From NCBI RefSeq assembly GCF_024171925.1, contig NZ_JAMTCO010000003.1:372001-436000 (forward strand): DNA of 64,000 bases, written 5' to 3'. The position numbers were made by a program, and so were the translations under genes. Below, one piece after another: positions 54,401 through 61,756 of this stretch (within the stretch, counting starts at the first letter, position 1; each line of letters starts with the position of its first letter). This stretch comes from Actinokineospora diospyrosa (lineage in GTDB: Bacteria > Actinomycetota > Actinomycetes > Mycobacteriales > Pseudonocardiaceae). The notes below the pieces were generated by a model. It did no database searches. It saw nothing but the letters and a program-made list of their open reading frames with translations, and was not told where the DNA came from.

Positions 54401-55414
54401 CGGCCACTCGGCGGGGTCGCCGTCGAGGGTGTGCGCGGTGGCGTCCTGGAACTCCGTGGCCCCGTAGTGGTTGTGCAGCCTGCCGCCGTCGGTGCGCTGG
54501 AAGAACGCCCGCAGCGCCGGGGTGAGCCGCAGCCGCTCACCGGTGGTCACCACGTCCCGGAGGGGCAGTGCGCCGGTGCGGTCCGCGGCGGCCTCGGCCA
54601 GCCGCGTCAGCGTGGACACCGGCGCGAACAGCCGCTCGATGCCTTGCCGTTCAAGGAAATCCGCGAGCGCGTGCGGGTCCCTGCGGGTCCGCTCGTCGGC
54701 CACGACCAGCGTGCCGCCGAAGCACAGCGTCGAGAACACCTCGTGGAACGAGAAGTCGAAGCTCGCCGCGCACACCTGCGCGGTGCGCGCCTGGTTGCTG
54801 CCCGGCCTGCTCCGCTCGTGCCACCACAGCAGGTTGACCAGCGACCGGTGCGTCATCGGGACGCCCTTGGGACGCCCGGTCGACCCCGAGGTGAAGATCG
54901 TGTACGCCGGGGCGTCCAGGTCGACGGCCACCGGTGCGCGGGTGGGACTGTCCGGTGGGGCACCATCGACCACACCACCGTGCGCACCACCGACAACATC
55001 ACCGAGCACGTCGCCGGGAACTCCGTCGAGCACGAGGGTCCGCGCCGGGAACGGGGTCTCCCGCCCGGCATCGGTGATCAGCACCGCGATGTCGGCGTCC
55101 TCGGCGATCGCGCGCAGCCGGGGCGCGGGGTCCGCGGTGTCCATCGGCACGTAGCACGCGCCCGCCTTGAGCACGCCCAGCATCGCGGCGAACAACTCCG
55201 GGCCGCGGCGCAAGTGCAGCGCCACCAACGAGCCCGCGCCGACACCCGCGCCCAGTAACCAGGACGCGACCCGTTGCGCCATCCGGTCGAGGTCGGCGTA
55301 ACTCACTTGGCGGTTGCCGTCCACCACCGCGACCGATTCAGCCGGACGCTGGGTGAGCACCAGCTCGACGAGACCGTGCACTGTGATCACTGGCACAGCG
55401 GCGCGCTCGTTCAT
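48470..55414 (-). CDS. Loading A-PCP plus PKS module 1: A-PCP-KS-AT-DH-KR-ACP
   Basis: A 2314-residue hybrid synthetase starting at ATG 55414 (GGGGG upstream; a frame to 55663 lacks support). Adenylation domain about 10-530: FTSGSTGRPKG at 174-184, FDFSFHE near 219, NHYGATE near 315, RTGDLG near 401, GKTDRR near 524. PCP Ser582 in GGTSL. KS about 636-1060 (Cys806, His942, His983). AT about 1150-1440 (Ser1237, HAFHSP, malonyl). DH about 1505-1780: His1538 kept, but HxxxG reads HRVFQ and the Asp position is Glu1699 (HPVLLEACF). KR about 1960-2130 (ITGGLGGLG, YATAN). ACP Ser2253. The order matches CyrB; it probably activates guanidinoacetate and makes a hydroxy- or enoyl intermediate that closes into a cyclic guanidine. 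Confidence 0.92.
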   Translation of the reverse strand: MNERAAVPVITVHGLVELVLTQRPAESVAVVDGNRQVSYADLDRMAQRVASWLLGAGVGAGSLVALHLRRGPELFAAMLGVLKAGACYVPMDTADPAPRLRAIAEDADIAVLITDAGRETPFPARTLVLDGVPGDVLGDVVGGAHGGVVDGAPPDSPTRAPVAVDLDAPAYTIFTSGSTGRPKGVPMTHRSLVNLLWWHERSRPGSNQARTAQVCAASFDFSFHEVFSTLCFGGTLVVADERTRRDPHALADFLERQGIERLFAPVSTLTRLAEAAADRTGALPLRDVVTTGERLRLTPALRAFFQRTDGGRLHNHYGATEFQDATAHTLDGDPAEWPTAVPIGKPISGVEVHVLDEDHHAVAEGELYIGGIGVAHGYLNRPDLTTQRFLDNPFGPGRIYRTGDLGRIAPDGTVEHLGRADDQVKVNGVRVEPGEVEAVLESHPEVREAVVLAQEVAGQERLVAHVVITVTTESTMTAESTATTSEDLWTLPRRLHRYLSAQLPRYLVPEVYELLEAMPRTASGKTDRRALLPPDVVERLSDEPAAAPRTATERLLSGVWRDVLGLDEVGTTDNFFDIGGTSLHLVALREALAERTGGAFALVDLFSHPTIRTLAAHLDQEAPVLTPRRRAAAQGDIAIIGMAGRFPGADDIEAFWRDLVAGVESVTTLDELDQADPALLGNPNYVRAAAVLPDIDRFDAAFFDMNAKEAAVTDPQHRLFLECAWEAFEDAGYRPGSEHGAIGVFAGSSVSTYLVNNLTRGASGPFIEADMAQFQAKLGNDRNYLPTRVSYKLDLRGPSVAVQTACSTSLVAVHLACQSLRSGESDMALAGGVSVIVPQRGGYLYEEGMVRSRDGHCRAFDAEADGTLFGNGGGVVLLKPLAKALADGDRVIAVVKGSAVNNDGSVKVGFTAPSVQRQAEVVADALADAGVSAGSVGYVEAHGTGTAIGDPIEVAALNSAFQLDGPLPESSCVLGSVKTNIGHLDEAAGIAGLVKAALAVERGTVPPTVHFSKPNPEIDFGAGPFFVSAEPTPWPEWATKRRAGVSSFGMGGTNCHVVLEQAPPQPEVPAKPGPHVLTVSAKTAQALRELVARYAEHLTAHPDLPVSDMCATAATGRQVFGHRFAAVVSTTADARDALESYREDTRRSKVAFLFSGQGSQYAGMGRALYDEHAVFRDAVDECAVLLSGLFDLHAVLADEKAINDTAHAQPALFAVEYALAKLWLSWGVRPEALLGHSVGEFVAAHLAGVFSLTGAITLVAHRGRLMQRLDEPGRMVSVAAAEAAVAELVDQYTEVSIAAVNSPGSTVISGRAEQVRQVQAELERRGVRCKELVVSHAFHSPLMRPMLDDFTRIAGGITYHEPTIPVVSNATGAVAGPEIATAQYWVDHVLNTVRFGDGVHTLVESGVDVFVEVSPKPTLLSHVDADALLVPSLRPGHESEQLLRGARDLFAAGVDIDLAELYSQEGYLKVALPTYPWQRERHWVDAPSTQAPTAQTAKTRTPKAGGPLIGQRLDIADSDGVRFQATLGPQTLSWLGDHRVFQSIVMPGVAFLETALAAHHEVFGGPGAVVRDFFVHRAMSFADAGALREVQIALLPEGLRIHSRVPGDRQWTLHASGATGPAGSPLEVEPLAGLQERFTSEVPVEEIYQGEREREIDLGELFWATERLWRDGITCLSEIALPRALHGETEHRIHPVLLEACFLALTVTYPEKYGRRTYVPVGVEKLTLHAKVGTRAWCHARLRPNDCEAPETLHGDVDLFDADGNLVLTMEGILLKLASRRAMLGTETWREWLYAIQWTEAPAAAASTERPVVVTEGAFAHLGDSAGSAIEGRTVLYCLPAESSSTDPAELATPLLSVVRDLADSGSKLVIVTRGAQAAGTRVVTNPAQAALWGLGRVIALEHPDLHLTLIDLDESTPATALLNDLSGPETQVAYQDGTRYVARLTRETAPDAGPTLGADGTYLITGGLGGLGLETARLLRRQGARRLALIGRSAPGPEAEKVIAELRGAGAEVSTAVVDVSDEAALRAFLDGIIDLKGVFHLAGVLDDGVLAQQTPERFRTVLGPKADAAWHLHRLTGDLDFFVLFSSISSALGSPGQGNYATANAFLDGLAEYRRGLGLPALAVQWGSWAETGMSARAGLNDKLTSLGEGVIPTEDGLAALAALLGTNGVRAVLPIEWPRFLKHQLNASPVLARFETKRDDDSFRDRLEVTPPEQRRDLLAAEVRDQVVHSIGTDRGLGPDVGFFSLGLDSLSSIELRNRLQTVLGQPLGQTVVFDYPTLSSLTDHLVAELGLTDTDDVARLLAAKLGLGDL

Positions 55415-55882
55415 CTGTGTGCCCCCAACGACATGCGCCCGACACCTCGCGTGGACGCCTCGACGACCGGTCCGACAACAGCGTGCGTACAACGTCGTGC
55501 GAACTGCTCCGGTGCTTGCGACATCGGCGAACGGGTCCAAAAGGGGTGCCGCGCCAATGGGGGCGAACAACGGCCCCGGCTTTTGACTATACCCAGCCAC
55601 GCCGTCAGTTCCAGTCCCTCGCGAGTGGATCGACCGGATCGCTGTCGCACCCCTGCCGCACAAGCGCCCCGTTGGGGTAGTGTCGAGTCGAGGCCCCGGT
55701 TGGGGCTGTTTGTTCGGCGCGGGGAGGATCGTGCACAGTGGACCCGACCGACTAATCCGGTAATACCCGGTACGGGTATCCGGCGGCGGGTCTGTGCCGA
55801 GGCCTTGTGCGTGGCGGCCAGTTCGAACTCAACGGATTTCCGCCCTGGTGGCGGATGGTGCGGCGAGGGGGTTGAATCGGCA
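55415..55882. promoter_or_regulatory. Divergent promoter region of the biosynthetic cluster
   Basis: This 468-base gap lies between the two divergent biosynthetic operons and contains no supported gene. On the minus strand TATAGT (55586-55591) is a possible -10 element for the megasynthase operon, without a good -35. The palindrome at 55763 is the best operator candidate. A GCCCC-GGTT-GGGGC hairpin lies near 55693. Confidence 0.5.
55763..55779. promoter_or_regulatory. Palindrome, candidate operator
   Basis: ATACCCG-GTA-CGGGTAT is a perfect 7-base inverted repeat inside the cluster's divergent promoter region, about 100 bases before the aminomalonyl operon, and the flanking CCGG bases extend it imperfectly. 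It could bind a dimeric regulator, but no regulator gene lies in the cluster. Confidence 0.5.
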
Positions 55883-56767
55883 GTGGCCAGCGTTCACACG
55901 GTTGGCGTGGTCGGCGCGGGGGTAATGGGCCGGGGCGTCACCATTGCCCTGCGCCAGGCTGGATTCCGGGTCATTCTCATCGACCGCGAGACCGCAATCC
56001 TGGAAAGCGTACAACGCACGATAGCCGATGACGTCCGGCTCTACGCGCTGTTGGCGCCGGGGTCGGCGATCACCGCCGAGGAGGTCGTCGACGGGACGGT
56101 GTTCAGCACCGACCTGGCCGCGCTCGCTGGCGCGGACCTGGTGGTCGAGAACGCCACCGAGCGCTTCGAGGTCAAGGCGCCGATCTACCGGCGGCTCGGC
56201 GAGCTGCTGGCACCGGGCACCCCGGTCGGGGTCAACACCTCGGCCATCCCGATCACCCGGTTGGGGGCGTTGACCGGCCGGCCGGAGGACGTGGTCGGCA
56301 CCCACTTCATGAACCCGGTGCCGCTCAAGCCCACGGTCGAGGTGATCCGGGGTCGCCGCACGTCGGAGGCGGCGCTGGGGCGGGTCCGGGAGTTCATCGC
56401 CGCCCTGGGCAAGAAGAGCGTGGTGGTCAACGACTCGCCCGGGTTCGTCACCAACCGGGTGATGATGCTGACGGTCAACGAGGCGGTGTTCCTGCTGCAC
56501 GAGGGCGTGGGCACCGCGGCGGACATCGACCGGCTGTTCGTCGAGTGCTTCGGGCACACCATGGGGCCGCTGGAGACCGCGGACCTGATCGGCCTCGACA
56601 CCGTGCTGCTGTCGATCGAGGTGCTCTACGACGAGTTCAAGGACGGCAAGTACCGGCCCTGCCCGCTGCTGACCAGCATGGTCGACGCCGGGCTGCACGG
56701 TCGCAAGACCGGGCGGGGGTTCTTCGACTACGGATCCGGCGCGAGCGGGTCGGGAAGGGCGAGGTAG
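55883..56767 (+). CDS. 3-hydroxyacyl-CoA dehydrogenase-like enzyme of extender-unit synthesis
   Basis: A 294-residue NAD-dependent dehydrogenase. The Rossmann motif is GVVGAGVMGRGV; NTSAIPITRLG, GTHFMNPVP and VNDSPGFVTNR are hallmarks of the family, and the C-terminal half has HTMGPLETADLIGLD. Homologues in hydroxy- and aminomalonyl-ACP pathways (ZmaG type) oxidise the hydroxymethyl group of an ACP-bound serine or glycerate to the aldehyde. It opens a four-gene operon divergent from the PKS. GTG at 55883 is the first plausible start. Confidence 0.88.
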   Translation: MASVHTVGVVGAGVMGRGVTIALRQAGFRVILIDRETAILESVQRTIADDVRLYALLAPGSAITAEEVVDGTVFSTDLAALAGADLVVENATERFEVKAPIYRRLGELLAPGTPVGVNTSAIPITRLGALTGRPEDVVGTHFMNPVPLKPTVEVIRGRRTSEAALGRVREFIAALGKKSVVVNDSPGFVTNRVMMLTVNEAVFLLHEGVGTAADIDRLFVECFGHTMGPLETADLIGLDTVLLSIEVLYDEFKDGKYRPCPLLTSMVDAGLHGRKTGRGFFDYGSGASGSGRAR

Positions 56768-57013
56768 ATGGGCGCGGACAGCAAGGCGAGGATCCGGGAG
56801 TTCGTCCTGGACAACATCCCCGAGACCGAACTCGCCGATGACGACGACATCTTCGAGCGCGGCCTGGTGCGGTCGATGTTCGTGATGCAGTTGGTGGTGT
56901 TCGTCGAGCAGGAGTTCGGCGTCCAGATCACCGGCGACGACCTGCGCTTCGACCATTTCCGCAGTGTCGACCGGGTCGACGAGTTGGTCGCCCGCAAACT
57001 CGCCTCGGTGTGA
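56768..57013 (+). CDS. Free-standing acyl carrier protein
   Basis: An 81-residue ACP. The phosphopantetheine serine is in ERGLVRSMFVMQLV, the variant seen in extender-unit carrier proteins. It would hold serine while it is oxidised to aminomalonyl. It starts immediately after the dehydrogenase stop and its TGA overlaps the ATG of the ligase gene. Confidence 0.88.
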   Translation: MGADSKARIREFVLDNIPETELADDDDIFERGLVRSMFVMQLVVFVEQEFGVQITGDDLRFDHFRSVDRVDELVARKLASV

Positions 57014-58218
57014 TGCGCGCGCTGCGGGTGGCGCTGGCGGAGTCGGTTCCGGTGGACTTGGCGCCGGAACTGGCGAAACGGCTGTTCTTCGTGTCCAGCG
57101 CTATTGCCGAGTTCGACCTGGTGGCTCAAGGCGGGGTTGTCAACGCGGTCGACCTGGTGATTTCCGACGATGTCGAGGAATCGGCCATAGCGGTGAAAAT
57201 CGGGAAGGTCGTGGCCGCCGAGGTGTTGACCCAGCGCCCGCTGCCCCCGAGGCAGGTGTGGCGTTCCCCGGTCACCGCGACCTTCGTCGACCCGTTCCCC
57301 GAGCTGCTCGCCAGCGACACCGCGTTCGTGGCGGGGGAGGGGCAGGTCGGCTTCGGTGAGCCGCTGCTGTCCCTTGTGGACTACCTGGATGCCAGGCTGC
57401 GGTCGATCGCGCTGGGGTTGCCCCGGTCGCGGGAGTTCCGGTACCCGACGCTGCTGCCGACCAGCGTGCTGGACCGCTTCGGCTACTTCGGGTCGTTCCC
57501 CCAGTTCGCCATGTTCGTCACCCGCCTGCACAACGACATCGACGTGTACGGCGACTTCGTCGAGCGCTACCGCGCCGAAGGACACCTACCGGACACCCTC
57601 TTCGAGCAGTGCGGCGACAAGGAGTACTGCCTGCCGCCCACGATGTGCTACCACACCTACCACCAGTACACCGGGCGTCAGCTCCCGCAGGAGATGGTCG
57701 TCACCGCGCGCGGCAAGTCTTTCCGCCACGAGTCGCGCTACCACACCAGCATGGAACGGTTGTGGGACTTCACCATCCGCGAGATCGTGTTCCTCGGCGG
57801 CGAGGACTTCGCGACCGAGTGCCGCAACGCGGTCATGGCGCAGGCGTACGCGCTGCTGGAGGAACTGGAGCTGGCAGGCTTCTGCGAGGTGGCCAACGAC
57901 CACTTCTTCGGCAACGCGGACACCGCTGGCAAGATCCTGACGCAGCGCGTGATGGAGCTGAAGTTCGAGCTACGCGTCCCGGTAGCCGAAGATCGCGACA
58001 TCGCGGTGGGATCCTTCAACCTCCACGGCCGCTTCTTCGGCGAATCCTTCGGCATCACCGATTCCGCCGGTAGTCCCACCGCCAGCGGCTGCGTCGGCTT
58101 TGGTCTAGAGCGCCTCGCCTACGCCTTCCTCTGCCAACACGGCGCCGACCCGGCAGGTTGGCCTACCGCCGTCACCGACCGGATTGGGGATCCAGGTGCT
58201 GCACGGCCTCACCACTGA
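57013..58218 (+). CDS. Aminoacyl-[acyl-carrier-protein] ligase (seryl-tRNA synthetase-like)
   Basis: About 401 residues, matching the family derived from the catalytic core of atypical seryl-tRNA synthetases that lack a tRNA-binding arm and instead load amino acids on carrier proteins. The class II core is visible in EYCLPPTMCYHTYHQY, the Cys in AMAQAYALLEE-adjacent helices, and the class II motif 3 region GCVGFGLERLAYAFL. By position it should charge the ACP with serine, the first step to aminomalonyl-ACP. The ATG at 57013 overlaps the ACP stop (TGATG). Glycine or alanine cannot be excluded as substrate. Confidence 0.85.
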   Translation: MRALRVALAESVPVDLAPELAKRLFFVSSAIAEFDLVAQGGVVNAVDLVISDDVEESAIAVKIGKVVAAEVLTQRPLPPRQVWRSPVTATFVDPFPELLASDTAFVAGEGQVGFGEPLLSLVDYLDARLRSIALGLPRSREFRYPTLLPTSVLDRFGYFGSFPQFAMFVTRLHNDIDVYGDFVERYRAEGHLPDTLFEQCGDKEYCLPPTMCYHTYHQYTGRQLPQEMVVTARGKSFRHESRYHTSMERLWDFTIREIVFLGGEDFATECRNAVMAQAYALLEELELAGFCEVANDHFFGNADTAGKILTQRVMELKFELRVPVAEDRDIAVGSFNLHGRFFGESFGITDSAGSPTASGCVGFGLERLAYAFLCQHGADPAGWPTAVTDRIGDPGAARPHH

Positions 58219-59329
58219 CCAGCGCGACAACCTCCTCGCCTTCGCCCGCTTCACCGACGAGCACCTCCTCCCCCACGCCAACACCTGGGACCACCAGGAG
58301 CGCCTGGACGACTCGATCATCGCGGAGTTGGCGGCGGCGCACCGGCTCGTCCCCACCCTGCCCGTGGAAGCGGGCGGGACCGGGATGGACGCGGTGACCT
58401 ACGGCTTGCTCAGCGAGGAACTCGGCCGGGGCTGCGGCTCGGTCCGGAACCTCGTCGCGGTCCAGGGCATGGTCGCCCACGCCATCCTGCGGTGGGGGAG
58501 CAAGACCCTCGCGGACCGCTGGGCCCCCGCCATCGGCACCGGCTCGGTCATCGGCTCCTTCGCCCTCACCGAACCCGAGGTGGGCAGCGACGCCCGCAAC
58601 GGCACCACCACCGCCCGCAGGGTCCTGGACGGCTACGAGATCACCGGCCGCAAGAAGTGGATCAGCTTCGCCCAACGCGCCGGCGTCTTCCTCGTCTTCG
58701 CCCGCCTGGACGACGACCCCGCCGCCTTCATCGTCGAACGAGATTCCCCAGGCCTGTCGGTGTCGCCCATCAACGGCCTCTTGGGCTTGCGAGCCTCTGA
58801 ACTCGGCGAAGTCCACCTCGACTCAGTCGTAGTACCGGAGTCCAACCTGCTCAGCCACGGCCGCCTCACCTTCGACCTAGTAGCCACCTCCTCTCTCGAC
58901 TATGGCCGCTACAGCACCGCCTACGGATCGGTGGGGTTGGCGCAGGGGTGTTTGGACGCGAGTCTGGAGTACGCGCGCAACCGGGTGCAGTTCGACGTGC
59001 CGCTCGCTGAGCACCAGTTGGTCCAGCAGGCATTGACCGAGATGGTGACCTCGGTAGAAGCCGCCCGCTTGCTGTGCCGCCAGGCGGGCCAGATGCGCGC
59101 CTCCTCTCATCGCGACGCCATTCGGCAGACACTGATCGCGAAGTACTTCGCTTCACGGGCCGGGTTCGAGGTGGCCGCTAGCGCGGTGCAGATCCACGGC
59201 GCCAACGGGGTTTCAGCGGACTACCCGGTGCAGAGGTACCTGCGGGACGCGAAGATCCAGGAGATCATCGAGGGCACCTCCCAGATCCAACAGGTCCAGA
59301 TCGCCGACCTGACCCTCGCCCGAACCTGA
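58196..59329 (+). CDS. Acyl-CoA dehydrogenase-like enzyme of extender-unit synthesis
   Basis: A 377-residue FAD enzyme. FALTEPEVGSDA and ITGRKKWIS are the flavin-binding signatures and YPVQRYLRDAKIQEIIEGTSQIQQ ends the family's C-terminus in two pieces. Homologues (FkbI, ZmaI) oxidise an ACP-bound aldehyde to the malonyl-type acid. It closes the operon. I prefer the GTG at 58196 with GGGGA upstream; a TTG at 58184 is possible. It overlaps the ligase gene. Confidence 0.88.
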   Translation: MLHGLTTDQRDNLLAFARFTDEHLLPHANTWDHQERLDDSIIAELAAAHRLVPTLPVEAGGTGMDAVTYGLLSEELGRGCGSVRNLVAVQGMVAHAILRWGSKTLADRWAPAIGTGSVIGSFALTEPEVGSDARNGTTTARRVLDGYEITGRKKWISFAQRAGVFLVFARLDDDPAAFIVERDSPGLSVSPINGLLGLRASELGEVHLDSVVVPESNLLSHGRLTFDLVATSSLDYGRYSTAYGSVGLAQGCLDASLEYARNRVQFDVPLAEHQLVQQALTEMVTSVEAARLLCRQAGQMRASSHRDAIRQTLIAKYFASRAGFEVAASAVQIHGANGVSADYPVQRYLRDAKIQEIIEGTSQIQQVQIADLTLART

Positions 59330-59525
59330 CCCCGTCTGCCCCCGACCCCGCCTGCCCCCGACAGCCGCACATCGCACCGACCTCCATGACCGGCACGGCA
59401 ACAACATGCCATCCATGACGTGTGCCGATCGAAGATCGTCCTCCTTCGTTGGCTGCCGCTCGATCGCGGTCAAGTAGCGGCTTGGTGAGAGCCTCCGGGT
59501 GCTCGACCGCGTCGACAGCAGGCGC

Positions 59526-61430
59526 CTAGATGGATGGGCTGGGGTCGTCGCGGTAGGAGTTGGCTTGGAGGGTGTAGAGGTCGGCGTAGTGGGGGTTGGT
59601 GGCTAAGAGGTGGGTGTGGGTGCCGGTCTGGAGGATGCGGCCCTGGTGCATGACCACGATGAGGTCGGCGTGGCGGGCCGAGGCTAAGCGGTGGGTGATG
59701 AGGATGACGGTGCGGCCGGATTGCAGGGTGCGCAGGGACTCGTAGACGGCGGCTTCGGCGCGGGCGTCCAGGGCGGCGGTGGGTTCGTCGCAGATGAGGA
59801 TGGGGGCGTCGCGGTAGAGGGCGCGAGCGACGCTGAGGCGTTGCCATTGGCCGCCGGAGAGGTCGTGGCCGTCGCGGAACCTGGTGGTGAGGAGCGAGTC
59901 CCAGCCGTGGGTGAGGGTGGTGACCACGGTGTCGGCACCGGAGTCGCGGGCCACCTGGGAGAGGTAGTGGTCGTCCGGATCCCAGCGGTCGGGTTGGCCC
60001 AGTGTGACGGTGTGGCGCGCGGTGAGGGGCCAGCGGGTGGGCTCCTGCATCACGACGGCCACGTTGTTGGCGACCGACGGGGCGTCGACGGTCGTCAGGT
60101 CTACCCCGTCCCAGGCGATACTGCCTTCAGAGGGTTGGTAGAGGCCCGCGAGCAGTTTGGCGAGGGTTGACTTGCCGGAACCGTTCTCGCCCACGAGGGC
60201 GATGACCTGCCCCCGGCGGATGGTCAGGTCGATGTCGGCGAGCGCGGGTTTCGCGGCGCCCGGATAGCCGAACGACACCCCGCGCACGGCGATCACCTCG
60301 GGGTCCGCGGGCGCGGTTCGACCGGTTGGCTGCCGGGTCCGGCTCTCGGCGTGGGCGAAGAACGCGAGCAGGTCGCTGATGTAGAGCGACTTCTCGAACA
60401 TCCGGTTCGCGGCGAGCACCACCTGGGTCAACGACGCGCGCACCGTCCGGATGGCGAGCAGCGCGGCCCCGGCGACGGCCAATGGCGTCGCCCCGGTGTA
60501 GAGCAGCCAACCGAGGGTGGCGTAGGCGAGGCCGATCCCGACACCGGACAGGCCGCGGCCGAGCAGGGCCACCCTGGTCTGCCTGGCCCCCAGCGCGATC
60601 TGGGCGTCCTCCATCACGCGCGAGTGGCGGTCGTGCTCGGCGAGCAGGAACGGCTGCGCCCCGAACACGCGCACCTCGGCGGCGGACTCCTTGTGCGCGA
60701 GCAGGTCCGTGGTCAGTGACCGCCTGCGCCTGGTCTCGATCGTGGTCGCCACGAACTCGTACTCCAGCCGGGCGGTCCGCAAGGTCGCCCAGGTCTCCGG
60801 GGCCACCGACAGCAGCAGGACGGGCAGCAGCAGCGGGTGCAGCAGCGCGGCGGTCGCCGCGGTGGCGGCCAGTGCGATCAGCCCGCCGACCACGACGATG
60901 GCCTGGTGGGTGGCCGAGTCGACGGCGTCCATCCCCGCGTGCCGGGACCGCTCCAGAGCGTCGTGGAAGTCGGGTTCGTCGAAGGTGATCAGGTCGATCC
61001 GCGACATCGACTCGGCCAGGTCGCGCTCGACGCGGTGCCGCACCTTGGGGCGCAGCCGCAGCGTGGCGCCCGACACCACCGTGTCGGCCACCCCGCGCAC
61101 CGCGTACGCGGCCGCGAGCACGGCCAGCGACGGCGCGGCGGCCACCAGGCGCTCCGGCGTCGGACCGGCGACGAACAGCGAGGTCAGCACCCCGGTGACG
61201 GCCAGCAGGCCGACGGCCGTCACCAGCCCGGACACCACCTGCGCGGCGAACCCGAGCGCCACCGCGGCGCGGTCGGCCCGCCAAGCCGTGCGCGCCACCA
61301 GCCCCATCGCCCTGGGCAGCGCCCGCAGGAGTTGCCAGAGGTTGGCGCGGATCACCTGGTCCGCGTGCCCGAACCACACCGGGGCGGACAGTTCCGCCAG
61401 CGGTGCCCCGGGTTTGGTCTTCATCGCCAT
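59526..61430 (-). CDS. ABC exporter with fused membrane and ATPase domains
   Basis: A 634-residue half-transporter. Residues about 40-330 form the six-span exporter domain; the ATPase domain follows with Walker A GENGSGKST, signature LSGGQWQR, Walker B ILICDEPTAALD and H-loop LITHRLAS. It would act as a dimer. Start: ATG (61430) follows GAGGGGGAG; a GTG one codon upstream is equally possible. Its position beside the cluster makes product export plausible. Confidence 0.85.
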   Translation of the reverse strand: MAMKTKPGAPLAELSAPVWFGHADQVIRANLWQLLRALPRAMGLVARTAWRADRAAVALGFAAQVVSGLVTAVGLLAVTGVLTSLFVAGPTPERLVAAAPSLAVLAAAYAVRGVADTVVSGATLRLRPKVRHRVERDLAESMSRIDLITFDEPDFHDALERSRHAGMDAVDSATHQAIVVVGGLIALAATAATAALLHPLLLPVLLLSVAPETWATLRTARLEYEFVATTIETRRRRSLTTDLLAHKESAAEVRVFGAQPFLLAEHDRHSRVMEDAQIALGARQTRVALLGRGLSGVGIGLAYATLGWLLYTGATPLAVAGAALLAIRTVRASLTQVVLAANRMFEKSLYISDLLAFFAHAESRTRQPTGRTAPADPEVIAVRGVSFGYPGAAKPALADIDLTIRRGQVIALVGENGSGKSTLAKLLAGLYQPSEGSIAWDGVDLTTVDAPSVANNVAVVMQEPTRWPLTARHTVTLGQPDRWDPDDHYLSQVARDSGADTVVTTLTHGWDSLLTTRFRDGHDLSGGQWQRLSVARALYRDAPILICDEPTAALDARAEAAVYESLRTLQSGRTVILITHRLASARHADLIVVMHQGRILQTGTHTHLLATNPHYADLYTLQANSYRDDPSPSI

Positions 61431-61756
61431 CACGTCGTGCTCCCCCTCGGTCGTCGATGCGCACCACCGAGGATCCGGGCGGGGTCCGACAGTTCCGCGG
61501 CCCAAGATCGGCTTGTCCGGGGAAGTCATCTGGTTTGACCAGCGGATCCCACACCATCAGGTGAAGCTGGACGGCGTCCGCGCGGACCGTTCTCCTTGCG
61601 GTGGCGGGGATCTCGCGAGAGCGTGGGCCCGGGCGCCGCGGCCACCTGGCCGAAACCCTTGGCCTGTCGTGGAAGTGTCACGTGGTTGGCGCGGATCTGC
61701 AGCGAAGTCCGGTTGGCAAGATCGCTAAAGTCAGGGGGCCATCCGAGGGGGCAGCC
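61431..61756. other. Divergent intergenic region without a gene
   Basis: A 326-base gap between the ABC exporter and the unknown membrane protein. I see no gene. It holds two small perfect palindromes, GTCCGCGCGGAC near 61576 and TCTCGCGAGA near 61611, and a possible -10 (TAAAGT near 61726) for the rightward genes. Confidence 0.5.

Noticed and set aside
55883-59329. Methoxymalonyl-ACP pathway
   Set aside because: The dehydrogenase, ACP and acyl-CoA dehydrogenase fit, but there is no FkbH-type glyceryl loader and no O-methyltransferase; a seryl-type ligase is present instead.
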